64,000 nt of DNA from Streptomyces sp. STR69 (lineage in GTDB: Bacteria; Actinomycetota; Actinomycetes; Streptomycetales; Streptomycetaceae). A program made the position numbers and the translations under genes. Numbering within the stretch: position 1 is the first letter of the stretch; each line of letters begins with the position of its first letter. The notes below the pieces were generated by a model, which was given only the letters and a program-made list of their open reading frames with translations, was not told the DNA's origin and ran no database searches. Of this stretch, positions 15,945 through 23,628 are shown one piece after another. The stretch covers positions 180,880-244,879 of the forward strand of contig NZ_JALJRY010000007.1 of NCBI RefSeq assembly GCF_024519455.1. The letters are read 5' to 3'.

Positions 15945-16540
15945 GCGGCGGCCTTGTCCTGCTGGTAGCCCGCGTCGATCGTGTCGTAGTCGGGGAAGCG
16001 CGAGGCGATGGTCGAGCCGGTGAAGTTGCCGACCCAGCCGTCCTCCTCGTGGAAGAAGCGGATCGCGGTGAAGGCGGGCTTCGTGCCCATGTCGAACCAG
16101 TGGGTGGTGCCGCGCGGCACGCCCAGCAGGTCGCCCTTCTCGCAGTAGACGGCGTGTACTTCGCCGTTGACGTGCAGGTAGAAGATGCCGGAGCCGGAGA
16201 CGAAGAAGCGGACCTCGTCATCGTCGTCGTGCGTGTGCTCCTGGAGGAACTTCGCGCGGGCGCCGGCCGCCTTCGCCGGGTACTCCGGGTCGTCGCTGGG
16301 GTGCAGACCGAGGACGTCGACGGTGGTGAAACCCTCCTCGGCGTTCAGCTTGTCGATCTCCGGGCCGTAGGCGGCGAAGACGGTGTCGCTGTCCGCGTCG
16401 GCCGGGACGTCCTCACGGATCGGCCACTGCTCGTAGCGCACGCCGATGGGGGCGAGCGCGGCGGCGATCTCGACGGGGTCGGCGGTGCGGCGCACGAGAT
16501 TCTCGGGACCGGACTCGGGCCAGGTGGTGAGCAGGGTCAT
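15941..16540 (-). CDS. mtnD: Acireductone dioxygenase
   Basis: MtnD oxidises acireductone with O2. With Fe2+ it gives the keto acid precursor of methionine plus formate; with Ni2+ it gives an off-pathway product. This 199-residue cupin has the metal-binding HTHDDDDEVRFF near residue 100 and a later histidine in GTTHWFDMG. The ATG at 16540 has GGAG eight bases upstream. An upstream ATG at 16591 would add 17 residues without a ribosome site. It is the first gene of mtnDCB and is divergent from the leader peptide of the methylthioribose transporter. Confidence 0.95.
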   Translation of the reverse strand: MTLLTTWPESGPENLVRRTADPVEIAAALAPIGVRYEQWPIREDVPADADSDTVFAAYGPEIDKLNAEEGFTTVDVLGLHPSDDPEYPAKAAGARAKFLQEHTHDDDDEVRFFVSGSGIFYLHVNGEVHAVYCEKGDLLGVPRGTTHWFDMGTKPAFTAIRFFHEEDGWVGNFTGSTIASRFPDYDTIDAGYQQDKAAA

Positions 16541-16648
16541 GGGAGCAACTCCGGAAAAGTGGGAGGGATGTCCGGATGCCGAGACGAACACCGGACCGGT
16601 GGGGGAGGCAAAGGGGGTACAGCGAGGCCCGTCGTCCCGGGTCGGGGC

Positions 16649-16668
16649 CGGTTATGTGATGGTAACCG
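16649..16668. promoter_or_regulatory. Inverted repeat CGGTTA-N8-TAACCG upstream of mtnD
   Basis: Perfect six-base arms lie about 110 bases upstream of mtnD and about 105 bases upstream of the leader-peptide ATG. The right arm overlaps a minus-strand TACCAT that could be the mtnD -10. No second copy was found in the window. Confidence 0.4.
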
Positions 16669-16702
16669 CCGTCGATGACCAGGCCTGATGTGACGTAGTC
16701 GT

Positions 16703-16719
16703 TGTCTCACCAGCTGAGA
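16703..16719. promoter_or_regulatory. TGTCTCA-containing inverted repeat before the leader peptide
   Basis: TCTCA-N5-TGAGA is perfect. The left arm extends to TGTCTCA, the half-site also present in the mtnA/importer intergenic region. It ends about 16 bases before a TTGACC -35 box. Confidence 0.45.
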
Positions 16720-16735
16720 AACCGCTTCCATCCCT

Positions 16736-16765
16736 TTGACCAATGGCTGAAATCATTCTCATGAT
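16736..16765 (+). promoter_or_regulatory. Promoter for the leader peptide and methylthioribose importer
   Basis: TTGACC (16736-16741) and CATGAT (16760-16765) are separated by 18 bases. The start point predicted about seven bases downstream coincides with the leader ATG at 16772. That implies a leaderless leader-peptide mRNA. Confidence 0.5.
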
Positions 16766-16771
16766 CTCCCT

Positions 16772-16843
16772 ATGAAGACGCTGCTGCTCGTGCGGCGGCT
16801 GTACGTGGACTTGCTCCGGTCGACCACAGCCAGCTGTCGCTGA
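16772..16843 (+). CDS. Cys leader peptide upstream of the methylthioribose importer
   Basis: This 23-residue reading frame starts MKTLLLVRR, continues YVDLLR and ends TTASCR before TGA. The pattern RR..VDLLR...S.CR is one I recognise from short predicted leader peptides in front of sulfur-related genes in Streptomyces. The single cysteine is the penultimate codon, so ribosome pausing would occur at the very end. There is no Shine-Dalgarno site, but a promoter is placed so that the ATG would be at the 5' end of the mRNA. Downstream are two possible overlapping hairpins and a pyrimidine tract before the lipoprotein gene. Confidence 0.7.
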   Translation: MKTLLLVRRLYVDLLRSTTASCR

Positions 16844-16873
16844 CCACATCCGGAGCCCCGCGAGCCTTTCGTG

Positions 16874-16914
16874 CCGCGGTCCACCACCCGTTCCGCGGTG
16901 GCTGATTCCTTTTC
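16874..16914 (+). promoter_or_regulatory. Attenuator-like hairpins after the leader peptide
   Basis: CCGCGG at 16874-16879 can pair with CCGCGG at 16893-16898. Alternatively CCACC at 16881-16885 can pair with GGTGG at 16897-16901. The two overlap and exclude each other. CTGATTCCTTTTCCC follows, a T-rich run. Confidence 0.35.
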
Positions 16915-16980
16915 CCACGCTCCGGGTCACGCATGCCCGTTCTTCACCCCTTCTGCACCACCTTGCACCTGGAGCCCCTC

Positions 16981-18078
16981 ATGTCCCGCACCCGTGTCCC
17001 CCTCGCCGCGCTCTCGCTGGCTTCCGCCTCGGCCCTTCTCCTCGCGGGCTGCTCCCAGTCCAGCGACGCGTCGAAGACCACCGCCGACACCGCCGCCTCG
17101 GCCTCGGCCGCCACGGGCAAGAAGCCGGCCCCCTTCAGCAAGGGCACGGTGAAGGTCGCGCTCGTACGGCAGAGCGGCGCCGGCGACTACTTCGAGCAGT
17201 GGGGCAACGGCGCCAAGGCGCAGGCCAAGGCCCTCGGCGTCGACCTGACCGTGTACGACGCGCAGGCCGACAACGCCAAGCAGGCCACCGACCTGTCCTC
17301 GGCCATCAACTCCGGCGCGCAGGCGATCATCATCGACCACGGCTTCCCGTCGACGATCCAGCCCGAGATCGACCAGGCGGTGAAGAAGGGCATCAAGGTC
17401 GTCGTCTACGACGTCGACCAGACCAACAAGTCCGTGATCAGCACCGAGCAGGACGACGCCAGCATGGCGCAGGCCGTCCTCGACGTGATGGCCAAGACGG
17501 TCGGCAAGAGCGCCAAGGTCGGCTACGTCAACGTGGCCGGCTACGCGGCCCTCGACAAGCGGAACACCGTCTGGGCGAAGGAGGTCGCAGCCCAGGGCTG
17601 GAAGCAGCAGTTCAAGGTCGGCAAGGTCACCGACTCCACGGCCACCGACAACGTTCCCCTGGTCTCCGCCGCGCTCACCCAGCACTCCGACGTGGTGGGC
17701 GTCTTCGCCCCCTACGACGAGCTGGCCAAGGGCACCGTCCTCGCCGTCCAGAACAAGAAGCTCCAGAGCAAGGTGAAGGTCTTCGGCGCGGACGTCTCCA
17801 ACGCCGACATCCAGAACATGACCGCCGCCAACAGCCCGTGGGTCGCCACGGCCGGCACCGACCCGTCCGCCGTCGGCGCGGCGGTCGTCCGTACGGCCGC
17901 CCTCGAACTGGCCGGTCAGCTGAACAAGACCTCGGTCGACTTCCCGGCCGTCGCCATCACCCAGGACTTCCTGCGCAAGAACAAGATCCAGAACATGGAC
18001 CAGCTGCGCGCGGCGCTGCCCGCCCTGAACCTCTCCAAGGTGAGCACCGCCGACTGGATCCCCAATGTCGCCCACTGA
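16981..18078 (+). CDS. Ribose-type substrate-binding lipoprotein, probably for methylthioribose
   Basis: This 365-residue periplasmic-binding-type protein has the RbsB fold. The signal peptide ends in LLLAGC with the lipid-anchored cysteine at residue 24. It is followed by a Ser/Thr/Ala linker and the two-lobed sugar-binding domain, with INSGAQAIIIDHG and KGIKVVVYDVD as typical strands. The ATG at 16981 is preferred because it gives a proper signal peptide; a frame extending 16 codons upstream does not. The operon continues with an ATPase, a permease and mtnK, which points to methylthioribose as ligand. That assignment is inference from context. Confidence 0.88.
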   Translation: MSRTRVPLAALSLASASALLLAGCSQSSDASKTTADTAASASAATGKKPAPFSKGTVKVALVRQSGAGDYFEQWGNGAKAQAKALGVDLTVYDAQADNAKQATDLSSAINSGAQAIIIDHGFPSTIQPEIDQAVKKGIKVVVYDVDQTNKSVISTEQDDASMAQAVLDVMAKTVGKSAKVGYVNVAGYAALDKRNTVWAKEVAAQGWKQQFKVGKVTDSTATDNVPLVSAALTQHSDVVGVFAPYDELAKGTVLAVQNKKLQSKVKVFGADVSNADIQNMTAANSPWVATAGTDPSAVGAAVVRTAALELAGQLNKTSVDFPAVAITQDFLRKNKIQNMDQLRAALPALNLSKVSTADWIPNVAH

Positions 18079-19594
18079 CACGGCCGTTGACGCCGCGGTC
18101 TCGCTCCGCGACGTCAGCATGGCCTTCGGCGGCAAGACGGTGCTGGCCTCCGTCTCGCTCGACATCGCACCGGGCAGCGTGGTCGCGCTGCTGGGTGCGA
18201 ACGGCGCCGGAAAGTCCACGCTGATCAAGATCCTGTCGGGCGTGCACACGGACCACGGCGGGGAGGTGCGGGTCGCAGGGGAGCCCGCAGCTCTCCAGTC
18301 CCCGTCCGCCGCCCGGCAGTTGGGCATCCAGACGGTCCACCAGCGGATCGGCGAGGGCATCGTGCCCGGCCTCTCCGTCGCCGAGAACCTGGTCTTCGAG
18401 GAGCTGGCCCAGCGCCGCGGCAACCCGTTCCTGAACGGCCGCCGTGTCCTGGCGCGCGCCCGCGAGATCCAGGCCGCGCTGGAACTCGACTGGAGCGACG
18501 CCGTGTTGCGCCGGGACGTCACCGAACTCGGCATCTCCGACCGCCAGTTGCTCATCCTGGCCCGCGCCCTCGCCACCCGCCCCCGGCTGCTCGTCCTCGA
18601 CGAACCGACCTCCGCCCTCTCCGCCGCCGAGGCGGAGCGGCTCTTCGCCCTCGTCGAGAAGATGCGTGACGACGGCATCGCGGTCCTCTACGTCTCCCAC
18701 CGCCTCGGCGAGATCGACGCCCTCGCCGACCGCCTGGTCGTACTGCGGGACGGCCGTCTCACCGAGGACCAGGTCAAGCCCTTCGACTGGGACAGCGCCC
18801 TGCGCGCAATGCTCGCTCAGGCCCACGAGGTGACGACGGCCCGCCCGCAACGCAGCGGCGAGCACGGGGACGTCGTCCTCGCCCTGCGCGGCGTCCAGCT
18901 CTTCGAGGGACGGGCACCCCTGGACCTCGACCTCCGCGCCGGTGAAGTCACCGGTGTCGTAGGCCTGTTGGGCGCGGGCAAGACGGAACTCGCCCGCGGC
19001 CTGTTCGGCGCCGAGCCCTTCACCACCGGCACGGTCGCGCTCGACGAGCTGCCCTACACGCCCCGCCGCCCGGCCGACGCGATCCGCGCCGGCGTCCACC
19101 TCGTCCCCGAGGACCGGCACGCCGACGCGCTCGTCCCCGGCTGGTCGGTGGCGCAGAACATCTCGCTGCCGTTCCTCAAGTCCCTGTCCCGGGGCGGACT
19201 CGTGAACACGGGCAAGGAGGACGCCCTCGGCCGCGAGACCATCGACGCCCTCGGGGTCGTCGCCCGCGACGAGCACAGCACGGTGGAGGAACTCTCCGGC
19301 GGCAACCAGCAGAAGGTCGTCGTCGGCCGCTGGCTCGCGCACACTCCCCGTGTCCTCATCCTGGACGAGCCGTTCCGAGGCGTGGACATCGGCGCCCGGC
19401 GCGACATCGGCCGCCGCGCCCGCGCGCTGGCCGCCGAGGGAGCGGCGGTACTCGTCCTCTCCGCCGACGTGGACGAGGTCCTGGAGATCGCCGACCGGGT
19501 CGTCGTCCTCGCGGCCGGCGAGGTCCACCTCGACGCGTACGGCGAAGACGCGGAACGCGACCGCGTGATCCAGACCATCTCGGCGTCCGTGTGA
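18065..19594 (+). CDS. Sugar-type ABC transporter ATPase
   Basis: This 509-residue RbsA-like protein has two nucleotide-binding cassettes. The first has Walker A GANGAGKST near residue 46 and LLVLDEPTSALS. Its signature region, LGISDRQLLILARAL, is degenerate. The second has GLLGAGKTE, signature LSGGNQQKVVVGRW and LILDEPFRGVD. It overlaps the binding-protein gene by 14 bases, so it is translationally coupled. It drives import together with the next gene. Confidence 0.93.
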   Translation: MSPTDTAVDAAVSLRDVSMAFGGKTVLASVSLDIAPGSVVALLGANGAGKSTLIKILSGVHTDHGGEVRVAGEPAALQSPSAARQLGIQTVHQRIGEGIVPGLSVAENLVFEELAQRRGNPFLNGRRVLARAREIQAALELDWSDAVLRRDVTELGISDRQLLILARALATRPRLLVLDEPTSALSAAEAERLFALVEKMRDDGIAVLYVSHRLGEIDALADRLVVLRDGRLTEDQVKPFDWDSALRAMLAQAHEVTTARPQRSGEHGDVVLALRGVQLFEGRAPLDLDLRAGEVTGVVGLLGAGKTELARGLFGAEPFTTGTVALDELPYTPRRPADAIRAGVHLVPEDRHADALVPGWSVAQNISLPFLKSLSRGGLVNTGKEDALGRETIDALGVVARDEHSTVEELSGGNQQKVVVGRWLAHTPRVLILDEPFRGVDIGARRDIGRRARALAAEGAAVLVLSADVDEVLEIADRVVVLAAGEVHLDAYGEDAERDRVIQTISASV

Positions 19595-19619
19595 CCCCGG
19601 CCCACTCAGGAAGTACGCC

Positions 19620-20666
19620 ATGACCACCACCCAGAGCCCCGAGGCCGCACCGAAGGCGACGGCGGCGCCCGCCGTCTCCACCGCCGCGCTCGTGCAGAAC
19701 GCCGTCATCAAGTACGGCTTCATCTTCGTCACCGTCGCGCTCTTCCTGTACTTCGCGCTGAGCGAGGGCTCCTTCCGCGAGTCGGCGACCCTCCTCGACA
19801 CCCTCCGGTACGTCTCCGTCGCCGCGATCCTCGGCCTCGGCGTCACCCTCACCATGGCCGTCGGCGGAATGGACATGTCCGTCGGCGCGGTCGCCGGGCT
19901 CGGTGTCACCGTCGCCGCCAAGACGATGGTGACGTACAACCAGGTCGGCACGGTCGCGATCCTCGCCGTGATCGCGGCGGGCGCGCTGGCCGGACTCCTG
20001 AACGCCCTGCTGATCGTCGTCATGAAGATCCCGGACATGCTGGCCACCCTCGGCACCATGTTCGTCATCCAGGGCACCAAACTCATCCTGGTCGACGGCC
20101 AGTCCATCTCCGCAGGCATGACCCAGTCGGACGGCACCACCGCCCCCGGCAAGTTCACCGCCGGCTTCCTCCGCATCGACCGCGGCACGCTGCTCGGCAT
20201 CCCCGTCTCGGTGGTGATCTTCGGCGCGCTGACGGTCGTCGCCTGGGTGTTCCTGGCCCGCACCCGCTGGGGCCGCGTCCTCTACGCCATCGGCGCCAAC
20301 CCGGAGGCCTCCCGCCTGGCGGGCATCCGCGTCGGCGCGTACCGGGCCCTGGCCTACGTCCTCTCCGGCGTCCTCGCCTCCATCGGCGGCCTGATCCTGG
20401 CGTCCCGCATCGGCCAGGGAGACGTGAGCGCGGGCACTTCGCAGCTGCTGGAGGCGGTCGCGGTCGCCCTGGTCGGCACCTCGGTGCTGGGCCGGGGCCG
20501 CCCGAACGTCTGGGGCACGGCGCTCGGAGCCGTCCTCATCGGCATCATCACCACCGGTCTGACGATCAAGGGCCTGCCCTACTACACCCAGGACGTCGTC
20601 GAGGGCGCGGTCCTCATCCTCGCCCTGGTCTTCAGCTTCACCCTGTCCAAGCGCCGCACCGCATAA
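19620..20666 (+). CDS. Sugar-type ABC transporter permease
   Basis: This 348-residue RbsC-family membrane protein has about nine to ten hydrophobic segments after a 30-residue polar N-terminus. The conserved GGMDMSVGAVAGLG and the coupling loop ANPEASRLAGIRVGAYR are present. It probably forms a homodimeric channel for the sugar importer. It lies 25 bases after the ATPase and 22 bases before mtnK, so all four genes are likely one transcript. Confidence 0.93.
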   Translation: MTTTQSPEAAPKATAAPAVSTAALVQNAVIKYGFIFVTVALFLYFALSEGSFRESATLLDTLRYVSVAAILGLGVTLTMAVGGMDMSVGAVAGLGVTVAAKTMVTYNQVGTVAILAVIAAGALAGLLNALLIVVMKIPDMLATLGTMFVIQGTKLILVDGQSISAGMTQSDGTTAPGKFTAGFLRIDRGTLLGIPVSVVIFGALTVVAWVFLARTRWGRVLYAIGANPEASRLAGIRVGAYRALAYVLSGVLASIGGLILASRIGQGDVSAGTSQLLEAVAVALVGTSVLGRGRPNVWGTALGAVLIGIITTGLTIKGLPYYTQDVVEGAVLILALVFSFTLSKRRTA

Positions 20667-20688
20667 GGAAGTTCGAGGAGTTCGTACG

Positions 20689-21858
20689 ATGGGCTACCGC
20701 ATCCTGGAGACCGACGACATCCCGGCGTACCTGCACGAGCGCGGCCACTGGGCGGACGTGACCGACATCCACGTCCGCGAGGTGTCGGACGGCAACATGA
20801 ACCGGGTGTTCCTCGCCTCGAACGCCGACGGCAGCCACAGCCTCGCCGTCAAGCAGGCGCTGCCGTGGGTACGGGTCGCCGGGCCCTCCTGGCCGATGAG
20901 CCCCGAGCGCGCCGACGCCGAGGCCCGTGCCTACGAGCAGGTGGCCCGCGTCGCCCCCGACAAGATCCCGTCGATCCACGGCTACGACGCCGACAACTAC
21001 GCCCTCGTCATGGAGGACATGTCCGACCTGGAGGTCCTGCGCACGGTCCTCAACGAGGGTACGTCGTACGGTCCCGACACCTCGGCGCGGATCGGCGAAT
21101 TCGTCGCCCAACTCGCCTTCGCGACCAGCGACTTCGGCATGGAGTCCGCCGACCGCAAGGCGCTGATCGCGGCCTCGGTGAGTCCCGAGCTGTGCAGGAT
21201 CACCGAGGACGTGGTGCTCTCCGAGCCGTACATCGAGCACGAACACAACCACTGGCTCCCGGAGTTGACGGACCTGGCCGCCGACTTCCGTGCCGACGCC
21301 CGCCTGCGCACGGAGGTCGCGGACCTCCGGTACACGTTCATGACCAGCGCGCAGGCCCTCCTCCACGGCGACCTGCACACCGGCAGCGTCATGGTCGGCG
21401 AGCGCGAAGGGGCCCCGGTGGTACGGGTCTTCGACCCCGAGTTCTCCTTCGTCGGCCCGATCGGCTACGACCTCGGCCTGTACTGGGCCAACGTGCTGGT
21501 GTCGGAGGAACGGGCGCGTGCGCTGGGCACGTTGTCCGACCACGGCGACCAACTCCGGCTGTCCTGGGAGGCGTTCGAGACCGAGTTCCGGCGCCTGTGG
21601 CCGAGCCGCGTCGACACCTTCTTCGACGACGCCTTCCTCGACCGCTTCCTGTCCCGCGTCTGGACCGACTCGGTCGGTTACGCCGGCACGGAGATCGTCC
21701 GCCGCATCATCGGCTTCGCCCACCTGACCGACCTGACGACACTGCCGGATCCGGTGCCGGCGTCCCGGCGGGCACTTCTGCTGGGCCGCGAACTGATCGT
21801 GCGTCGCGGGGAATTGAGCAACGTGGAAGCTGTAAGAGCGGTAGCAGAGGCGCCCTGA
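20689..21858 (+). CDS. mtnK: S-methyl-5-thioribose kinase
   Basis: MtnK phosphorylates methylthioribose to methylthioribose-1-phosphate, the substrate of MtnA. The 389-residue protein has the aminoglycoside-phosphotransferase-like fold. ALLHGDLHTGSVMV at about residues 223-236 is the catalytic loop, and FDPEFSFVGPIGYDLG is the metal-binding DxE equivalent. Both are hallmarks of MTR kinase. Its position as last gene of a ribose-type importer operon indicates uptake of external methylthioribose. A ribosome site, AAGGAAG, precedes the ATG. Confidence 0.93.
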   Translation: MGYRILETDDIPAYLHERGHWADVTDIHVREVSDGNMNRVFLASNADGSHSLAVKQALPWVRVAGPSWPMSPERADAEARAYEQVARVAPDKIPSIHGYDADNYALVMEDMSDLEVLRTVLNEGTSYGPDTSARIGEFVAQLAFATSDFGMESADRKALIAASVSPELCRITEDVVLSEPYIEHEHNHWLPELTDLAADFRADARLRTEVADLRYTFMTSAQALLHGDLHTGSVMVGEREGAPVVRVFDPEFSFVGPIGYDLGLYWANVLVSEERARALGTLSDHGDQLRLSWEAFETEFRRLWPSRVDTFFDDAFLDRFLSRVWTDSVGYAGTEIVRRIIGFAHLTDLTTLPDPVPASRRALLLGRELIVRRGELSNVEAVRAVAEAP

Positions 21859-21929
21859 AGGGGCGCGGGGCTGTGTCGGTGTGCGGCTCCGCCGCGTGGG
21901 CGCGCCAAGTCCCCACTCAGCCGCACACG
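21858..21929. repeat. Dispersed intergenic repeat, copy 2
   Basis: The copy starts GGGGCGCGGGGCTGTGTCGG, passes TGCGGCTCCGCCGCGTGGGC and ends near CCGCAC. It is closely similar to copy 3 over about 70 bases. It directly follows the mtnK stop. Confidence 0.7.
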
Positions 21930-21953
21930 ACACACAACCCGTCGCGGCACGTC

Positions 21954-21989
21954 GAAGGGGCGGTTCCTCCACCAAGGAACCGCCCCTTC
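21954..21989. terminator. Bidirectional terminator between mtnK and glpD
   Basis: GAAGGGGCGGTTCCT and AGGAACCGCCCCTTC form a perfect 15-bp stem with a six-base loop between convergent genes. Confidence 0.85.
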
Positions 21990-22002
21990 AACGTCGTACC
22001 GC

Positions 22003-23619
22003 CTACTTCTTGTCGAGCAGATCCTGCACCTTCGCCCGCACCTCGTCCGTGGCCAGCCCGCGGATCGTCAGGGTCGTGCGCCGCCGCAGGACGTCGTCCT
22101 GGGTCTCGGCCCACTCGTGGTCGCGGGCGTAGACGACCTGCGCCCAGATCTCGGGGGCGTCGGGGTGGACGCGCTGGCCCAACTCCGGGTTCTCGTTGGC
22201 GAGTCGGGCGATGTCGAAGGCCAGCGAGCCGTAGTGCGTGGCCAGGTGCTTCGCCGTGTCGGCCGCCATGCGCGGGCCCGGCGCCGGGTTGTCGACCAGG
22301 AGACGGTGGGCGACCGCGCGCGGGTTGGCCACACCCGGCAGCGGGAGCTTCTTGGGGAGGGAGGAGATCGGCTCGAAGTCCTCGCCGAGCGGGCGGCCGG
22401 GAAGGGCCTCCAGCTTCTCCATGACCGTACGGCCGATGTGCCGGAACGTGGTCCACTTGCCGCCCGCCACGGACAGCATGCCGCCCTTGCCCTCGGTCAC
22501 CACCGTCTCGCGCTTGGCCTTCGCCGTGCTGCCGGGGCCGCCGGGCAGCACGCGCAGACCGGCGAAGGAGTACGTGATCAGGTCACGGGAGAGCTGCTGG
22601 TCACGGACCGAGAACGCGGCCTCGTCCAGGATCTGGGATATGTCCTTCTCGGTGACCGAGACGTCCGCCGGGTCGCCCTCGTACTCCTCGTCGGTCGTGC
22701 CGAGCAGCAGCATGTCCTCCCAGGGGAGGGCGAAGGTGATGCGGTACTTGTCGATGGGGGTCGCGAGCGCGGCCTTCCAGGGGGAGGTGCGCTTCAGGAC
22801 CAGGTGTGCGCCCTTGGAGAGGCGGATCGAGGGGGCCGCGTTCGGGTCCTCCATCTTGCGGAGGTGGTCGACCCAGGGGCCGGTCGCGTTGAGCACCAGG
22901 CGGGCGCTCACGCCGAACTCGTCGCCGGAGGTCGCGTCGCGCAGCTCCGCGCCGGTCACCCGGCCCTGGGTGAAGCGCAGGCCGGTGACCTGGGCGTGGT
23001 TGAGGACGACCGCGCCCGCCTCGACGGCCGCGCGGACCGTCATCAGCGCCATGCGGGCGTCGTTCATCTGGTCGTCGCCGTACACGGCCACGGCCTTGAG
23101 GTTCTGGGTGCGCAGCTCGGGCACGTCCTGCGCCGCCTTGGCGGGGGACAGGAGGTGGCCGACGCCGTCGCCGAACGCGGAGAGCGCGGAGTAGGCGAAG
23201 ACGCCCGCCCCGAGCTTCGCCGCACCGTGCGGACCGCCCTTGTACACGGGGAGGTAGAAGGTGAGCGGGTTCGCCAGGTGGGGGGCCACCTGGCGGGACA
23301 CCGCACGGCGTTCGAAGTGGTTCTCCGCCACCAGCTTCACCGCGCCGGTCTGCAGATAGCGCAGACCGCCGTGGAGGAGCTTGGAGGAGGCGGAGGAGGT
23401 GGCGCCGGCGAAGTCGCCGGCGTCGACCAGGGCCACCCGCAGCCCGGACTGCGCGGCGTGCCAGGCGGTGGAGATGCCCAGGATGCCGCCGCCGATGACG
23501 AGGAGGTCGTACGTCGCCTTGGAGAGCTGCTCCCGGGTCTCGGCCCGGCTCGGGTTCGAGCCGGAGGCCGGGTGCGTACCGAGGGCAGGCACGGACTGCA
23601 GGGTGGACTGACTGGTCAT
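22003..23619 (-). CDS. glpD: Glycerol-3-phosphate dehydrogenase (aerobic, FAD)
   Basis: GlpD oxidises glycerol-3-phosphate to dihydroxyacetone phosphate at the membrane and passes electrons to menaquinone. The 538-residue protein starts with a 35-residue polar extension. The FAD-binding GxGxxG of LLVIGGGILGIS follows, then KLLHGGLRYL, typical of GlpD. The C-terminal domain includes YARDHEWAETQDDVLRRR, the usual conserved region. It lies nine bases after glpK, with its ribosome site GAGGAG inside the last glpK codons. It is the last gene of the gyl-type operon. Confidence 0.95.
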   Translation of the reverse strand: MTSQSTLQSVPALGTHPASGSNPSRAETREQLSKATYDLLVIGGGILGISTAWHAAQSGLRVALVDAGDFAGATSSASSKLLHGGLRYLQTGAVKLVAENHFERRAVSRQVAPHLANPLTFYLPVYKGGPHGAAKLGAGVFAYSALSAFGDGVGHLLSPAKAAQDVPELRTQNLKAVAVYGDDQMNDARMALMTVRAAVEAGAVVLNHAQVTGLRFTQGRVTGAELRDATSGDEFGVSARLVLNATGPWVDHLRKMEDPNAAPSIRLSKGAHLVLKRTSPWKAALATPIDKYRITFALPWEDMLLLGTTDEEYEGDPADVSVTEKDISQILDEAAFSVRDQQLSRDLITYSFAGLRVLPGGPGSTAKAKRETVVTEGKGGMLSVAGGKWTTFRHIGRTVMEKLEALPGRPLGEDFEPISSLPKKLPLPGVANPRAVAHRLLVDNPAPGPRMAADTAKHLATHYGSLAFDIARLANENPELGQRVHPDAPEIWAQVVYARDHEWAETQDDVLRRRTTLTIRGLATDEVRAKVQDLLDKK

Positions 23620-23628
23620 GTGGGGTTC

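Noticed and set aside
16537..16743. A minus-strand small ORF as leader peptide for mtnD
   Set aside because: It lacks the Arg-rich, Cys-terminal pattern of the other two leaders and has no promoter or ribosome site.
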